From the NCBI GenBank assembly GCA_022824205.1, contig JAJEAI010000039.1:1-64000 (forward strand): a stretch of 64,000 bases of DNA. The letters run 5' to 3'. The position numbers were made by a program, and so were the translations under genes. The notes under the pieces are model-generated. The model was not told the origin of the DNA. It made no database searches and saw only the letters and a list, made by a program, of their open reading frames with translations. The DNA is from Candidatus Binatia bacterium (GTDB taxonomy: Bacteria; Desulfobacterota; Binatia; UBA9968; JAJDTQ01). Of this stretch, positions 63,438 through 64,000 are shown piece after piece (the first letter of the stretch is position 1; every line of letters starts with the position of its first letter).

Positions 63438-64000
63438 TCAGTCGCCCGCCCCTATTTTTCTTGTTATCGGAATCTCCAGAGTATGGATGCCAAGCTCTGA
63501 GAGTTGCCGAGCATCCACCGCCGTGGGCGCCTCCGTCAGCATGCACACCGCCCGCTGGCTCTTGGGAAACGCGATGACGTCGCGGATGGCCGGCGAGTCG
63601 CTCAGGAGCATGGCGAGGCGGTCGACGCCAAAGGCGATGCCGCCGTGGGGCGGGGCGCCAAGGTCCAGCGCTTCCAGCAGGAAGCCGAACTGGTCCTCCA
63701 CGGTTTCGGGGTTCACGTCGAGCAGCGACAGCACCTGCCGCTGCAACTCGGGGGAATGGATCCGGATGCTGCCGCCGCCCAGCTCCATGCCGTTGAGCAC
63801 CAGGTCGTAGGCCCGGGATTTCACCCGGGCGGGGTCGGATTCCAGCAGCGGCAGGTCTTCTTCCCGCGGGGCGGTGAACGGATGGTGCACGGCTGTGTAG
63901 CGGCCTTCGGCCTTCCTCCACTCCACCAGCGGGAAGTCGAGGACCCAGGTGAACGCCTGGACGGCCTCATCCACGAGGCCCAGCCGCCGGCCCATCTCCA
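63438..64000 (-). CDS. aspS: Aspartyl-tRNA synthetase, C-terminal part (5' end beyond window)
   Basis: [90 protein letters not shown]. Confidence 0.97.
   Translation of the reverse strand, partial: EMGRRLGLVDEAVQAFTWVLDFPLVEWRKAEGRYTAVHHPFTAPREEDLPLLESDPARVKSRAYDLVLNGMELGGGSIRIHSPELQRQVLSLLDVNPETVEDQFGFLLEALDLGAPPHGGIAFGVDRLAMLLSDSPAIRDVIAFPKSQRAVCMLTEAPTAVDARQLSELGIHTLEIPITRKIGAGD

Overview
GC-rich, gene-dense chromosomal window from a Gram-negative (lipid A-producing) bacterium. I did not assign a taxon. About 60 credible CDSs are visible. From left to right: an NHEJ block (Ku, LigD) with an ImmA/IrrE-type protease; VOC, TldE/TldD, NUDIX/TerB and DOPA-dioxygenase-like genes; a catabolic accessory stretch (GMC oxidoreductase, SDR, thiolase plus DUF35, E1 alpha/beta dehydrogenase, LLM flavin enzyme, MFS, amidohydrolases, molybdenum hydroxylase, class III ADH); recD2, rpiA, infA and two RRM proteins; a long minus-strand outer-membrane/lipid A block (kdkA-like, lpxK, waaA, msbA, lpxB, Gfo/Idh, lpxI, fabZ, lpxD, skp, bamA, lolD, lolC/E, lysS); a complete SUF operon (sufT-U-S-D-C-B) behind an IscR-like Rrf2 regulator; def; a lower-GC DUF3800 gene; and the 3' part of aspS. 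No rRNA, tRNA, CRISPR array, transposase or prophage was recognised. The most interesting non-coding signals are: (i) a ~370-nt candidate structured leader RNA (about 10688-11058, minus) with a sigma70-like promoter, a short ORF with a perfect SD, stacked hairpins and an intrinsic terminator just upstream of a DOPA-dioxygenase-like gene; (ii) a 205-bp MITE-like element with 33-bp inverted termini (26385-26589) carrying two other palindromic repeats; (iii) a dispersed palindromic repeat family (GTCATTCCCGCGnAAGCGGGAATCCAGG) with near-identical long copies; (iv) a 25-bp palindrome with IscR-like GAC-N7-GTC spacing overlapping the SUF regulator promoter; (v) absence of lpxA from its usual place between fabZ and lpxI.
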